Source of the DNA: Muribaculaceae bacterium Isolate-110 (HZI)
Lineage (GTDB): Bacteria > Bacteroidota > Bacteroidia > Bacteroidales > Muribaculaceae
Assembly: GCA_003762875.1 (NCBI GenBank)
Contig: RIBL01000004.1
Coordinates: 62,001 to 126,000 of the forward strand
DNA length: 64,000 nt
Direction: 5' to 3'
Shown here one piece after another: positions 44,278 through 55,700 of the stretch. The position numbers and the translations under genes were made by a program. The first letter of the stretch is position 1; every line of letters starts with the position of its first letter. Below the pieces are notes generated by a model. That model worked only from the letters and a program-made list of their open reading frames with translations. It ran no database searches and was not told the DNA's origin.

Positions 44278-45669
44278 GTGAAAGTCAAGAATATAATACT
44301 TTTAGGCATAGTGTCGCTCCTGAGCATATCGTATGCCGTAGCCGCCATTGACAATTCGGCAGAGGAAGTAGCCTGGGTTGTGGGCGATCAGCCCATCTGG
44401 AAGTCTGACATCGAGGAGGCTTACCAGTCCATGCTCTATGAGAAGACCCCAATCAACGGCGATCCCTACTGTGTGATACCCGAGCAGCTCGCCATCGAGA
44501 AGCTCTATCTCCACCAGGCCGAGCTTGACACTATCGAGGTGTCGGAGTCAATGGTGATGCAGCAGGTCGAGATGACCATTAACAACTATGTGGCCCAGCT
44601 TGGCTCGCAGGAGAAAGTCGAGCAGATGTTCAACAAGTCGCTCCCCGCCATCCGCGACATGCTCCACGAGATGATTTCCAACCGCTCGAGAGTGCAGCAG
44701 GTGCAGCAGAGTCTTGTCAAGGATATCAAGGCCACTCCGTCAGACGTGCGCCGCTATTTCGACAAGATGCCCGAGGACTCCATACCCTACGTGCCCCGCA
44801 AGGTGGAGGTGCAGATACTCACCGCAGCCCCGGCCATTCCCCGCGAGGAAATCGACAATGTCAAGGCCCGTCTGCGCGACTACACCGACCGCATCAACAA
44901 GGGCGAGAGCGATTTCTCGACCCTCGCCATCCTCTATAGCGAAGACCCCGGCTCGGCGGCCCGAGGCGGCGAGCTCGGCTTTGCAGGCCGCTCGACCTAC
45001 GTGCCCGAATTTGCAGCCGTAGCCTTTAACCTCAACGACCCCAAGAAGGTGTCGAAGATTGTCGAGACCGAGTATGGCTACCACATAATCCAGCTCATCG
45101 AGAAGCGCGGCGACCGCATCAACGTGCGCCACATACTGCTGCGTCCTCGCGTGGCCGAGAAAGACCTCACCGACGCCGTGTTGCGCCTCGACTCGCTCCG
45201 CACCGACCTCATCGACAAGAAAATACCCTTTGAGGAGGCCGTAGCCGTGCTCTCCAACGACAAGGACACCCGCAACAACCGCGGCGTGATGGTCAACTCC
45301 AACATGAACTCGGACGACTACAACACCGCCCGCTTCCAGATGTCGGAACTCCCCCAGGAAATAGCCAAGGAGGTCAACAACATGCAGCCCGGCGACATCT
45401 CGCAGGCTTTCATCATGAAAGACCCCAAGACCAACCAGGACATCGTGGCACTGGTCAGGCTCACCGCCCGCATCGAGGGTCACCGCGCCAACCTCTCGGA
45501 CGACTATCAGCTCATCAAGAACCTCTGCGAGCAGTCGCACCGCCAGCAGTTGCTCGAAAAGTGGCTCGACAAGAAGATTGCCGACACATACACACGCATC
45601 GAGGACGGATGGCGTGACTGCGAGTTCTCTCACAAAGGCTGGATCAAAACAGGCACATCTGACAAATGA
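44278..45669 (+). CDS. SurA-like periplasmic peptidyl-prolyl isomerase
   Basis: A 463-aa chaperone. The signal peptide covers residues 1-23 (SYAVA before AI). A SurA-like N-domain follows, with WVVGDQPIWKSDIEEAY. Two parvulin domains lie at about 180-285 (SDFSTLAILYSEDPGSAARG, GGELGF) and about 285-390 (INVRHILLRP). It should escort outer-membrane proteins across the periplasm. The start codon is GTG. The stop overlaps the next ATG (ATGA). It heads a five-gene run to 52541. Confidence 0.93.
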   Translation: MKVKNIILLGIVSLLSISYAVAAIDNSAEEVAWVVGDQPIWKSDIEEAYQSMLYEKTPINGDPYCVIPEQLAIEKLYLHQAELDTIEVSESMVMQQVEMTINNYVAQLGSQEKVEQMFNKSLPAIRDMLHEMISNRSRVQQVQQSLVKDIKATPSDVRRYFDKMPEDSIPYVPRKVEVQILTAAPAIPREEIDNVKARLRDYTDRINKGESDFSTLAILYSEDPGSAARGGELGFAGRSTYVPEFAAVAFNLNDPKKVSKIVETEYGYHIIQLIEKRGDRINVRHILLRPRVAEKDLTDAVLRLDSLRTDLIDKKIPFEEAVAVLSNDKDTRNNRGVMVNSNMNSDDYNTARFQMSELPQEIAKEVNNMQPGDISQAFIMKDPKTNQDIVALVRLTARIEGHRANLSDDYQLIKNLCEQSHRQQLLEKWLDKKIADTYTRIEDGWRDCEFSHKGWIKTGTSDK

Positions 45670-47720
45670 GAGCTCCGGTCGCAGCCATTGTGGCCGTAGC
45701 ACTCGTTTCGCTCCCGGCCATGCTCGCCCAGACGCCCAAGAACGGCTCGGCCAAGGCTCCGGCAGCTAAGGAGAAGAGCGCGGCACGTGACCGCAAACCA
45801 GTCATACGCCCCACCATACCCCAGGCCGACCGCCACGAGCCCGGCAAGGTGTTTGTCGAATATGCCGAAGTACTCGACAAGCCGCTCGGCACCGACGTAC
45901 AGATACTCGTGGGCAACGTGCAGTTCAGAAAGGGCGACATGTTCATGTATTGCGACTCGGCCCGCTTCTATGAGGAGTCATCCTCGCTCGAGGCCTACAG
46001 CAACGTGAGGATGGAGCAGGGCGACACACTCTTTGTCTACGGCGACGAACTCTATTATGACGGCACGACCGAAGTGGCCGAGTTGCGCGCCTATCCCGGC
46101 CGCGACGTGAGACTCATCAACCGCGACGTCACTCTCACCACACCGGTGTTTTTCTACGACATGCCCCAGGACATGGGCTACTATATGGTCGGAGGAAGAC
46201 TCGACGACAAGACCAACACCCTGACCTCCGAGCAGGGTTTCTATTACCCGTCGACCAAGGACGCGTTCTTCTATCTCAACGTCGAGCTCACAGGACCCGA
46301 CAAGAACGATACGCTCAAGATGTATACCGACTCGCTCACCTACAACACCAACACTGCCATAGCGCAGCTCATGTGCGAGACACTCATCACGAGCAAGGAC
46401 GGAGAAATCAACTCTACCTCGGGATATTACGACACACGCACCGGCATCGCCGACCTCTACGAGCGGTCGAAGGTCCACATGAAGCGTGGCAACACCCTCA
46501 CGGGCGACACGCTCTTCTATGACCGCGACGGCGGTTTCGGCGAAGCGTTCGGCAACATGATACTCACCGACTCGGCCCGTCAGTCGTCCATACTTGGCGA
46601 CTACGGTTACTATGACGAGCTGATAGACAGCGCGTTTGTCACCGGCAACGCCCTGGCCATGGAGTATTCCCGCTCCGACACCCTCTATCTCCACGGCGAC
46701 ACCATCACCGCATGCATGGACCCCTCCGACTCGACCAAGATCACCAACGTCTATCACCGCGTGCGCTTCTTCCGCAACGACATCCAGGGTCTGTGCGACT
46801 CCATGAGCATGGTGGAGCGCGACTCTATATTATATATGTATTACAATCCCATTGTCTGGAACGGCGACAAGCAGGTGGTGGGCAACGTCATATGGGTGCA
46901 TCTCTCCGACTCGACCGCCGACTGGGCGCGACTCCCCGAGATGGGACTCATGTCGCAACACATCGGCGAGGACTGCTATAACCAGCTCTCGGCCTCCGAC
47001 ATGACCGTGTGGATGGCCGATTCGACCATAAGCCGGCTCTATGCCGAGGGCAACGTGCAGACCATAATGTTTCCGATGGAAAACGACTCGACCTACAACA
47101 AGTTTTCCTACACCGAGAGCTCCTACATGGACGCTTACTTTGAGGACAACACTCTGCGCCGTCTCATCATGTGGCCCGAGACCACCGGCAAGGTCACTCC
47201 GCTCTATCTGGCCAAGCGCAACAGCTATTACCTGCCAAAATTCCGCTGGTATGAGCCGCTGCGCCCCATGTCGCCGGCCGAAGTCTTTGAATATCCCGCC
47301 GAAATGGCCGAACTGGCCCGACAGAACATACTCGGACGCATGAGCAAGACCGCTCTCACCGCCCGAGGCCAAGCCACAGGCAAACCGGCCCCGCAGGTGC
47401 CGGTGACCCAACCCGACATCCCGGCACAGCCGGCCGACTCGGCCGCCGTGACAGCCGACTCCCTCACGGTCAACGGCGACTCGATACACATGACACTGCC
47501 CGACTCCGTAGCCGTGGCAGCCGACTCGCTCACTCTGCGGCCCGACTCCATAGCCGCTCACCCCGAGACAGTCGTGCCCGATAGTGACGGCAACGTGACT
47601 CCCGACGGCAGTGACAGTCCCGACCCGTCAGGCGATCCCGACGGCGACCCTGCGGCTGCAACACCCACCTCCTCCTCGACCACCGTAACCAAGCAAGAAG
47701 AGGAGGATAACGATGAGTGA
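45666..47720 (+). CDS. OstA-like (LptA/LptD N-terminal-like) periplasmic protein
   Basis: A 684-aa protein with a signal peptide (to about residue 21, MLA before QT). Repeated beta-jellyroll units of the OstA type follow: VLVGNVQFRKGDMFMYCDSA-type repeats (short form NVQFRKGDMFMYCD), GDTLFYDRDGG and YAEGNVQTIMF. It is probably involved in lipopolysaccharide transport to the outer membrane. The C-terminal 130 residues are low complexity, with repeated ADSLTV/PDSIAA units. It lies between the parvulin gene (4-base overlap) and mutL (8-base overlap). Confidence 0.88.
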   Translation: MRAPVAAIVAVALVSLPAMLAQTPKNGSAKAPAAKEKSAARDRKPVIRPTIPQADRHEPGKVFVEYAEVLDKPLGTDVQILVGNVQFRKGDMFMYCDSARFYEESSSLEAYSNVRMEQGDTLFVYGDELYYDGTTEVAELRAYPGRDVRLINRDVTLTTPVFFYDMPQDMGYYMVGGRLDDKTNTLTSEQGFYYPSTKDAFFYLNVELTGPDKNDTLKMYTDSLTYNTNTAIAQLMCETLITSKDGEINSTSGYYDTRTGIADLYERSKVHMKRGNTLTGDTLFYDRDGGFGEAFGNMILTDSARQSSILGDYGYYDELIDSAFVTGNALAMEYSRSDTLYLHGDTITACMDPSDSTKITNVYHRVRFFRNDIQGLCDSMSMVERDSILYMYYNPIVWNGDKQVVGNVIWVHLSDSTADWARLPEMGLMSQHIGEDCYNQLSASDMTVWMADSTISRLYAEGNVQTIMFPMENDSTYNKFSYTESSYMDAYFEDNTLRRLIMWPETTGKVTPLYLAKRNSYYLPKFRWYEPLRPMSPAEVFEYPAEMAELARQNILGRMSKTALTARGQATGKPAPQVPVTQPDIPAQPADSAAVTADSLTVNGDSIHMTLPDSVAVAADSLTLRPDSIAAHPETVVPDSDGNVTPDGSDSPDPSGDPDGDPAAATPTSSSTTVTKQEEEDNDE

Positions 47721-49659
47721 CATTATACGCCTTCTGCCTGACTCCGTAGCCAACCAGATAGCGGCCGGAGAAGTGATACAACGCCCTGCTTCGGTAATCA
47801 AAGAGCTCGTCGAAAACTCGATAGACGCCGGAGCCACGGCCATCACCATAATACTCAAGGACGCCGGACGCACGCTCATACAGGTAATCGACAACGGTTC
47901 GGGCATGAGCGACACCGACGCGCGTCTGGCCTTCGAGCGTCATGCCACGAGCAAGATAGCCAAGGCCGACGACCTGTTTGCTCTCAACACCATGGGATTT
48001 CGCGGCGAGGCCCTGGCCTCGATAGCCGCCATCGCTCATGTCGACCTGCGCACCATGCTTCATGATGCCCAGTTAGGCACACGGCTCGTCATCAACGGCT
48101 CAAAGGTCGAGAGTCAGGAACCCGAGGCCTGTGCTCCGGGCTCCAACATGATGGTCAAAAACCTGTTTTTCAACACCCCGGCCCGACGCAAGTTTCTCAA
48201 GAAGGACTCGGTCGAGATGAGTGCCATCATGAGAGAGTTTGAACGTCTCGCGCTTGTCAACATCGGCGTGGACTTCACCCTCATAAGCAACGACACCACT
48301 CTCCACTCGCTCATGCATGGGTCGATGAAGAAGAGAATATGCGACCTCTTCGGCAAAAATCTCGACAAGCAGCTCATACCAATCGAGACCGACACGTCGA
48401 TAGTGAGCGTCAACGGATTCATCGGTCTGCCCGAAAACGCACGCCGCCGTAATCAGTTGCAATATTTCATGGTCAACGGCCGCAACATGCGTCACCCTTA
48501 CTTTCACAAGGCCGTGATGCAGTGTTACGAAAAGCTCATTCCGGCCGACGCGCAGCCCAACTATTTCATCAATCTGCACGTCGACCCCGAGACCATCGAC
48601 GTAAACATACATCCGACCAAAAACGAGATCAAGTTTGAAAACGAGCAGGCCATATGGCAGATACTCACCGCAGCCATACGCGACTCGCTTGGCCGCTTCA
48701 ATGTAGGCCCCGTGCTCGACTTTGACCAGGAGGACGCACCCGAGATACCCGTGTTCAATCCCGAGACCGAGCGCATGCCCGAACTCGTGATTGACAACGA
48801 GTACAACCCCTTCAGAGAACCGGTGCCCCTCCCCTCCGACATCCTCGGACCCGAATTTTCCCGCCCCGTGTCACACACGGCCCGGCGCGAGGCCTCGCAG
48901 TCGTTCCGCCAGTCAGGACGCGACGTCTCGACAGGCTCACGCGCCTCAGTGGCCACCGACTGGGCCAAACTCTATGACGACTTCATGCGCAAGCGCGACG
49001 AGGGACTCGCAGCCGCGCCCGAGACCACAGCAGAGTCGTCACAGCCGGCTCCCGCGCCGCTCCCCATCGAGACCGGGCGCACCATGCACTCCCACTTCGA
49101 AGGCAACGCCTACCAGTATAAGGACTCATATATCCTCACCCCCTCGCGCGACGGACTCATGATCATCGACCAGCACCGTGCCCACCTGCGCGTGCTCTAT
49201 GACTCATATATCGCCAAGGCCGGCGAACAGGAGTATGTAGCCCAAGCCACGATGTTTCCCGACGTGCTCGAGCTCTCCGCAGCCCAGAGCACAGTGCTGG
49301 CCGACATACGCACACGCATGTCGGAACTCGGTTTTGTCATCACACCGCGTGGCGGCAACACCTGGAGCATCGACGGCATCCCATCGCAGATGGCCGACAC
49401 GCCCGCGCGCGACATGGTGCTCGCCATGATCGACAACATCTCCTCGACAGGGCTCGACCCGGCGTCGGCCATGTATGAGCAGTTTGCCCTCTCCATGGCC
49501 CGCGCCGGAGCCATACGCCGCGGCCAGCCGCTGACTGCCGACGACATCGACCGCCTGCTCAGCGACCTCTTCCGCTCCTCCTCGCCGTCGTTCACCCCCG
49601 ACGGCAAGAAAATCTTCGCCATCATATCCACCGACTATATAACCCGCCTCCTGGGCTGA
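47713..49659 (+). CDS. mutL: DNA mismatch repair protein MutL
   Basis: A 648-aa protein. The GHKL ATPase motifs are ELVENSIDAGA, DNGSGM and GFRGEALASI in residues 30-110. A disordered linker spans about 340-450. The C-terminal dimerisation domain starts near residue 455. The usual endonuclease motif DQHAxxExxxxE reads DQHRAHLRVLYD, lacking both Glu residues. The terminal CPHGRP-type motif appears as TPDGKK. Both changes suggest loss of the latent nickase. It overlaps the OstA-like gene. Confidence 0.96.
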   Translation: MSDIIRLLPDSVANQIAAGEVIQRPASVIKELVENSIDAGATAITIILKDAGRTLIQVIDNGSGMSDTDARLAFERHATSKIAKADDLFALNTMGFRGEALASIAAIAHVDLRTMLHDAQLGTRLVINGSKVESQEPEACAPGSNMMVKNLFFNTPARRKFLKKDSVEMSAIMREFERLALVNIGVDFTLISNDTTLHSLMHGSMKKRICDLFGKNLDKQLIPIETDTSIVSVNGFIGLPENARRRNQLQYFMVNGRNMRHPYFHKAVMQCYEKLIPADAQPNYFINLHVDPETIDVNIHPTKNEIKFENEQAIWQILTAAIRDSLGRFNVGPVLDFDQEDAPEIPVFNPETERMPELVIDNEYNPFREPVPLPSDILGPEFSRPVSHTARREASQSFRQSGRDVSTGSRASVATDWAKLYDDFMRKRDEGLAAAPETTAESSQPAPAPLPIETGRTMHSHFEGNAYQYKDSYILTPSRDGLMIIDQHRAHLRVLYDSYIAKAGEQEYVAQATMFPDVLELSAAQSTVLADIRTRMSELGFVITPRGGNTWSIDGIPSQMADTPARDMVLAMIDNISSTGLDPASAMYEQFALSMARAGAIRRGQPLTADDIDRLLSDLFRSSSPSFTPDGKKIFAIISTDYITRLLG

Positions 49660-49671
49660 CCTCCCACACCG

Positions 49672-50883
49672 ATGCTGCGCTGTCTGTTAATAACATTTAC
49701 CATACTCCTGTCGCTCCGTGCGGAAGCCTCCGACACCGCCGTGGTGTCGCTGCTGACATGCAGCGAAGGGCGGGAAATCTACGAGCTGGAGGGACACACC
49801 GGACTGAGAATACAACACCCCCTGTATGGCGACTTTACAGTCAACTGGGGAGTGTTTGACTTCGACTCGCCCGGCTTTGTCTACCGATTTGTCAAAGGCG
49901 AGACCGACTATATAGCCGCAGCCGTGTCGACCGACCGCTTTCTCGAAGCCTACCGCCGTCAAGGACGTACGGTGCGGGAGCAGACTCTCCGTCTCACCCC
50001 CGCCCAGACCGACCGCCTCGTCGACATGATAATGACCAACATACGGCCCGAAAACCGTGTGTATCGCTACAACTACGTGCTTGACAACTGTGCCACGCGT
50101 CCGCTCATGATGATCGAGAAGGCCATAGGCGACACCGTGACACTCGGCAGCAAAGCTCTTGAGGGAAGAGATGCCACGACATTCCGTAACGTCATGCGCC
50201 ACCATCACCGCAACTATCCTTGGTATCAGTTTGGCATCGACACCGCCCTCGGCTCAGGCATCGACCGCCCCATCTCACAGCGCGAGACAGGCTTTGCCCC
50301 CGTGGTGCTCGCCGACATGATAGCCGGAGCCACAACACCCGGCGGTGAACAATTGACCCTCTCTGACGGTTATCTGATTGGGTCGTCGGCCACACCTCCC
50401 GCCCCGGCGGGCCCGACACCGTGGGCACTCACCCCGATGTTCTGGGCCTCGGTCTTATTTCTGCTCGCCATATGGGTAAGCATCAGGCAAAAACAAGGCC
50501 ATGCCAAGGCCGCGCGATGGTTTGACACCCTCTACTTCTCGTTCTGCGGAACGGAAGGTCTTCTCCTCACATTTCTCATCTTCGTGTCAGTCCACGAGGC
50601 CACCTCGCCCAACTGGCTCTATCTCTGGCTCAACCCGCTCTGCTTTGTCGGCGCGGTATCTCCCTGGCTAAAAAGGGGAAAAGGCTTGGAGATATGCTAT
50701 CAAAGTATTAACTTTGCATGCCTGATTGCACTGGCAGCTATATTTTTAGCCGGCGTGCAGTCGCCCAATCCGGCCTTCTGGCCACTCATGATAGCTTCGG
50801 CTGTCAGAAGCATCACTAACATTCTCACAATAAAATCACGCCACAACACGTGTCCGACCGCCGACACCGGCAACAATAAATGA
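49672..50883 (+). CDS. DUF4105 membrane protein
   Basis: A 403-aa protein. The signal peptide covers residues 1-19. The DUF4105 (Lnb-like) domain, residues about 20-190, has the family's cysteine and histidine-rich features: SLLTCSEGREIYELEGHTGLRI, FDFDSPGFVYRF and YNYVLDNCATRPL. The C-terminal half has about four to five membrane helices. The family occurs next to lipoprotein-processing genes in some bacteria, but its function is not settled. It is 12 bases after mutL and overlaps the next start by 4 bases. Confidence 0.85.
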   Translation: MLRCLLITFTILLSLRAEASDTAVVSLLTCSEGREIYELEGHTGLRIQHPLYGDFTVNWGVFDFDSPGFVYRFVKGETDYIAAAVSTDRFLEAYRRQGRTVREQTLRLTPAQTDRLVDMIMTNIRPENRVYRYNYVLDNCATRPLMMIEKAIGDTVTLGSKALEGRDATTFRNVMRHHHRNYPWYQFGIDTALGSGIDRPISQRETGFAPVVLADMIAGATTPGGEQLTLSDGYLIGSSATPPAPAGPTPWALTPMFWASVLFLLAIWVSIRQKQGHAKAARWFDTLYFSFCGTEGLLLTFLIFVSVHEATSPNWLYLWLNPLCFVGAVSPWLKRGKGLEICYQSINFACLIALAAIFLAGVQSPNPAFWPLMIASAVRSITNILTIKSRHNTCPTADTGNNK

Positions 50884-52541
50884 AACGCAAAGACCTTTCA
50901 CTCAACACGCGCATAGTCTGCGCCCTCGTGGCCTCGATGGTATCCATCGCCGCCGTGGGCGCACGTCCCGGAGCCAAAGCCCCGGCCCCGCGTCCCACTT
51001 TGGTGGTGGGAATATTTGTGGAGGGTCTGACCGCCGAGTATGTCGACCTGCTGAGGTCCAACTTCACCGACGGCGGCTTCGAGCGGCTCATATCTGACGG
51101 CGTGACCTTACGCAACGTCGACTACGGCCCCGGCATGGACGCCACAGCCGCCACGGCTGTAATAGTCTCGGGTGCGGCCCCGGTGGTCAACGGTGTGCCC
51201 TCGGCCAAGGCCTGGGACATCACCACTCGGCGTGAATATCCCATACTTCTCGACCCCAAGCTGGCCGGCAGCTACTCTGAGCAGCAGCTAACCCCCGCCC
51301 CGCTTCTGGTGTCGACCCTCAGCGACGAGATACGCATCAGCGACGGCGGTCTCGGGCAGGTCCATTCCATAGCCCCCGACCCGCAGATAGCACTCCTCCT
51401 GGCCGGACACGCCGGCAACAGCAGCTTCTGGATAAGCGACGTCAACGGCAAGTGGACTACCTCGAGCCACTTCCGCGAGACTCCCACCCCCATAGCACGG
51501 CGCAACGTGGGACTCACACTCGCCTCGCGCCTCGACACCATGGCTTGGGAGCCTTCGATATCGCTTGACCGCTATCCCGATCTTCCCGAATACAAGAAAC
51601 TTTACCCCTTCCGCCATACATTCCCCTCGCGCGACACCGACCGCTTCAAGATATTCAAGACGTCGGCCATATCCAACCGCGAGGTGGCTACGACCGCGGC
51701 CGAGTATATCTCGACACTCTCGCTGGGCAAGCGCGGCGTCACCGACATGCTCAGCATCGGCGTGAACGTCAGCCCCTATCTCTACGGACGAGAGGCCGAC
51801 AACCGCATCGAGACCATGGACGCCCTGCTCCGCCTCGACCGCGACATCGCCTCGATAGTCAAGGCCGTGGAGAACGGCCCCGGCATGGCCAACACCCTGC
51901 TCTTCGTCGCCGGAACTCCGGCCCCCTCGGGTGGCAAACGCGACGAGGAACGTTGGGGCATACCGTCGGGCGAATTTTCGCCCCGCAAGGCCGTGTCGCT
52001 GCTCAACATGTATCTCATGGCACTGCACGGCAACGGTGAGTGGGTAAGCGGTTATCACAACGGATTTTTCTATCTCAACCGCTCGCTCATCAAGGAGCGC
52101 GGCATGAACGACGCCGACCTGCGCCGCGAGGGCGCGGAGTTTCTGGCTCGCATGAGCGGCGTGAGCGACGTATATACACTTGACGACATTATCGCACGCC
52201 GTGCCGGCGACGACCCCACCGCACTCCACCGCAACATCTCGGCCAACCATGCCGGCGACCTGCTCGTGATGGTCAACCCGGGCTGGGAAGTCACCGACGG
52301 CGAAGAATACGAGTCGGTCAAGACAGCCGAGGAGCGCGCTCAGCTCCCCGTAGTGCGCTGGCAAGCCACCACGTCGCCGGTCTACATACTTTCACCAGGC
52401 CTCGACGCCTCCGAAATCATCGAACGCATCGACGCACGTGCCATCGCCCCGACCCTGGCACGCATACTGCGCATACGTTCACCCAATGCTGCCTCCGCCG
52501 CCCCGATTCAGTCAATCCTCTTTAATCAAATTAGCAATTAA
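50880..52541 (+). CDS. Alkaline-phosphatase-superfamily protein, PafA-like
   Basis: A 553-aa secreted protein. The signal peptide runs to about residue 26. The fold starts TLVVGIFVEGLTAEYVDLL, in the place of the VVDQMRxDYL of PafA-type phosphatases. The nucleophile region is DATAATAVIVSG, where Thr is the likely nucleophile. The expected first metal Asp (VVDQ) is Glu here (FVEG). The C-terminal metal sites (DHG-type) are not obvious, so activity is doubtful. The last codons and the stop lie within a family D repeat. It precedes secA by 190 bases. Confidence 0.82.
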   Translation: MKRKDLSLNTRIVCALVASMVSIAAVGARPGAKAPAPRPTLVVGIFVEGLTAEYVDLLRSNFTDGGFERLISDGVTLRNVDYGPGMDATAATAVIVSGAAPVVNGVPSAKAWDITTRREYPILLDPKLAGSYSEQQLTPAPLLVSTLSDEIRISDGGLGQVHSIAPDPQIALLLAGHAGNSSFWISDVNGKWTTSSHFRETPTPIARRNVGLTLASRLDTMAWEPSISLDRYPDLPEYKKLYPFRHTFPSRDTDRFKIFKTSAISNREVATTAAEYISTLSLGKRGVTDMLSIGVNVSPYLYGREADNRIETMDALLRLDRDIASIVKAVENGPGMANTLLFVAGTPAPSGGKRDEERWGIPSGEFSPRKAVSLLNMYLMALHGNGEWVSGYHNGFFYLNRSLIKERGMNDADLRREGAEFLARMSGVSDVYTLDDIIARRAGDDPTALHRNISANHAGDLLVMVNPGWEVTDGEEYESVKTAEERAQLPVVRWQATTSPVYILSPGLDASEIIERIDARAIAPTLARILRIRSPNAASAAPIQSILFNQISN

Positions 52542-52708
52542 TAATTAGCAATTTACTATTTACAGGCTGACTGACTCAGACTCTTCATTAGGTGGCGATT
52601 CACCCCTCACGTTTTGGCAAATCCAGCCTCCATCGGGCCTATGATGCCAACAAAAATCAAAACAACAAAATCACCCAACCACGCAATTACTAATTGCTAA
52701 TTAGTATT
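52529..52708. repeat. Family D repeat pair before secA
   Basis: Left arm 52529-52554 (AATTAGCAATTAATAATTAG) includes the TAA stop of the phosphatase-like gene. Right arm 52684-52708 (CAATTACTAATTGCTAATTA) is its reverse complement in degenerate form. About 130 bases without a gene lie between them; I see no function there. Confidence 0.65.
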
Positions 52709-52731
52709 AGGATTGCATATAAATATAAGGT

Positions 52732-55700
52732 ATGTCATTCACATCATTTATCACCAAGCTGTTCGGCAACAAGTCGACCCGCGACCTCAAGGAGATCGAG
52801 CCGATAGTAAAGCAGATCGAGGCCCTCGAGCCCGAGGTGAAATCACTCAATATAGACCAGTTGCGCGACCGCATCACCGAGATTCGCGCCGACATAAAGA
52901 AAGCAGTCTCAGCCGAGCAGGAAGAGAACGAACGTCTCCGTCTTGAAGTCGAGGAACTCCCCTTTGACGAACGTCAGCCCGTGTGGGACAAAATCGACCG
53001 CAACGAGAAGACCATGCTCGACACCATCGAAGAGCGTCTCAACCACCACCTACCCATGGTGTTTGCAGTAGTGCGCGAGACAGCCGCCCGCTTTGCAGCC
53101 AACGAGACAATCACCGTCAAAGCCACTCAGCTCGACCGCGAGCTCGCCGCACAAGGCAAAGATTTCGTCACCATCGACGGCGACAACGCCATATGGAAAA
53201 ACCACTGGATGGCCGGCGGCAACGAAGTCACCTGGGACATGGTGCACTATCGCGTGCAGCTCATCGGCGGCATCGTGCTTCATCAGGGCAAAATCGCCGA
53301 GATGGCCACCGGCGAGGGTAAGACTCTCGTGGCCACACTCCCCGTGTTTCTCCGCTCGCTCTCGGGCCGCGGCGTCCACGTGGTGACTGTCAACGACTAC
53401 CTCTCCAAGCGTGACTCGGAATGGATGGGCCCGCTCTACATGTTCCACGGCTCTACAGTCGACTGCATCGACAAGCATCAGCCCAACACCCCTCAGCGTC
53501 GCGCCGCCTATATGTGTGACATCACATTCGGCACCAACAACGAGTTTGGTTTCGACTACCTGCGCGACAACATGGCCATGACCCCCGGCGACATGGTGCA
53601 GCGCAAACACTACTATGCCATCGTCGACGAGGTCGACTCGGTGCTCATCGACGACGCCCGTACACCTCTTATTATATCCGGCCCCGTGCCCAAGGGCGAC
53701 GACCAGCTCTTTGACCAGTATCGCGCCAACGTCGAGAAAGTCTACGAAGCCCAGCGTCGTCTCGTCACCAAAATCCTCGCCGAAGCCAAGACCAAGATTG
53801 CTTCCGACGACAAGGAGACTCGCAAGGAGGGCGCGCTGCTGCTCTTCCGCGCCTTCAAAGGCCTCCCCAAAAACGGCGCGCTCATCAAGTTTCTCTCGCA
53901 GGACGGCATGAAGAATCTCATGCTCGAGACCGAAGCCTATTATCTTCAGGACAACCAGCGCGAGATGCCGACCGTCACCGACCCGCTCTACTTTGTCATC
54001 GACGAGAAAAACCGCAGCGTAGAACTTACCGACAAAGGCATCGACGAGCTCACCGGCAAGAGCGACGACCCGCAGTTCTTCGTGCTCCCCGACATAGCCT
54101 CACAGCTCTCCGAAGCCGAGACCATCGAGGACCCCGCCGAGCGCGCACGCCGCAAGGATGAACTCATGCAGGACTATGCAGTCAAGGCCGAGCGCGTCCA
54201 CACCGTCACACAGCTCCTCAAGGCCTACACTCTCTTTGAGAAGGATGTGGAATATGTGATTGACGAGGGCAAAATCAAGATTGTCGACGAGCAGACCGGC
54301 CGCATCATGGAGGGCCGCCGCTACTCCGACGGTCTCCACCAGGCCATCGAGGCCAAGGAGCACGTCAAGGTCGAGGCCGCCACTCAGACATTCGCCACCA
54401 TCACGCTCCAGAACTACTTCCGCATGTATCACAAGCTGGCCGGTATGACCGGTACAGCCGAGACCGAGGCAGGCGAGCTCTGGGACATCTACAAACTCGA
54501 CGTGGTGACCATCCCGACCAACCGTCCCGTGGCCCGCATCGACATGGACGACCGCGTCTACAAGACCAAGAAAGAAAAATACGCCGCCGTAATCGACGAA
54601 ATCCAGGCCATGGTCGAGCAGGGACGCCCCGTGCTCGTGGGCACCACTTCGGTCGAAATCTCCGAGCTTCTCAGCCGCATGCTCACCATGCGCCACATAC
54701 CCCACAACGTGCTCAACGCCAAGCTCCACCAGAAGGAGGCCGAAATCGTGGCCCACGCCGGCAAGCAGGGCATGGTGACCATAGCCACCAACATGGCCGG
54801 CCGCGGTACCGACATCAAGCTCACCCCCGAGGTCAAGGCCGCCGGAGGTCTCGCCATCATCGGCACCGAGCGTCACGAAAGCCGTCGCGTCGACCGCCAG
54901 TTGCGTGGACGTGCCGGACGTCAGGGCGACCCGGGCTCGTCAGTGTTCTACGTATCCTTCGAGGACCAGCTCATGCGCCTCTTCGCCACCGACCGCGTCA
55001 TGAAGATGCTCGACACTCTCGGACTTCAGGAGGGCGAGCGCATCGAGAGCCGCATGGTCACCAACGCCATCGGCAACGCCCAGAAACGCGTCGAGGAAAA
55101 CAACTTCGGCATCCGTAAACGCCTGCTCGAGTATGACGACGTGATGAACAAGCAGCGTACCTACATCTACAACCGCCGCCACCATGCTCTCCTCGGCGAG
55201 CGCATCGGCATCGACATCGCCAACATGATGTGGGACGTCATCGAGAACTTTGTCAACAACACCTACCCCGCCGGCTACCAGGATCTCGCCATGGACCTCT
55301 TCCGCACCCTCACCATCGAGGCTCCCTTCACCGAAGATGAGTTCCGCAACATGAGCAAGGAGGACGCCATCGAGAAGATCCACGCCGCAGCCAACGAGGC
55401 TTTCGACCGCAAGCGCGACCGCATCATCGAAGTTGCAATGCCCGTAGTCACCGACTGCGTCGAAAACCGTGGCTTCAAGGGCCGTATCGCCGTGCCCATG
55501 ACCGACGGCAAACGATTCTTCAACCTCGTGGTCGACATCGACGAGGCCTATCGCACCGGCTGCAAGTCGATTGTCAAGGAGTGGCACAAAGCAGTGCTCC
55601 TCGTCACCATCGACGAGCTGTGGAAAGAACACCTCCGCGAACTCGACCAGTTGCGCCAGAGCGTTCAGAATGCTTCCTACGAGCAGAAAGACCCGCTGGT

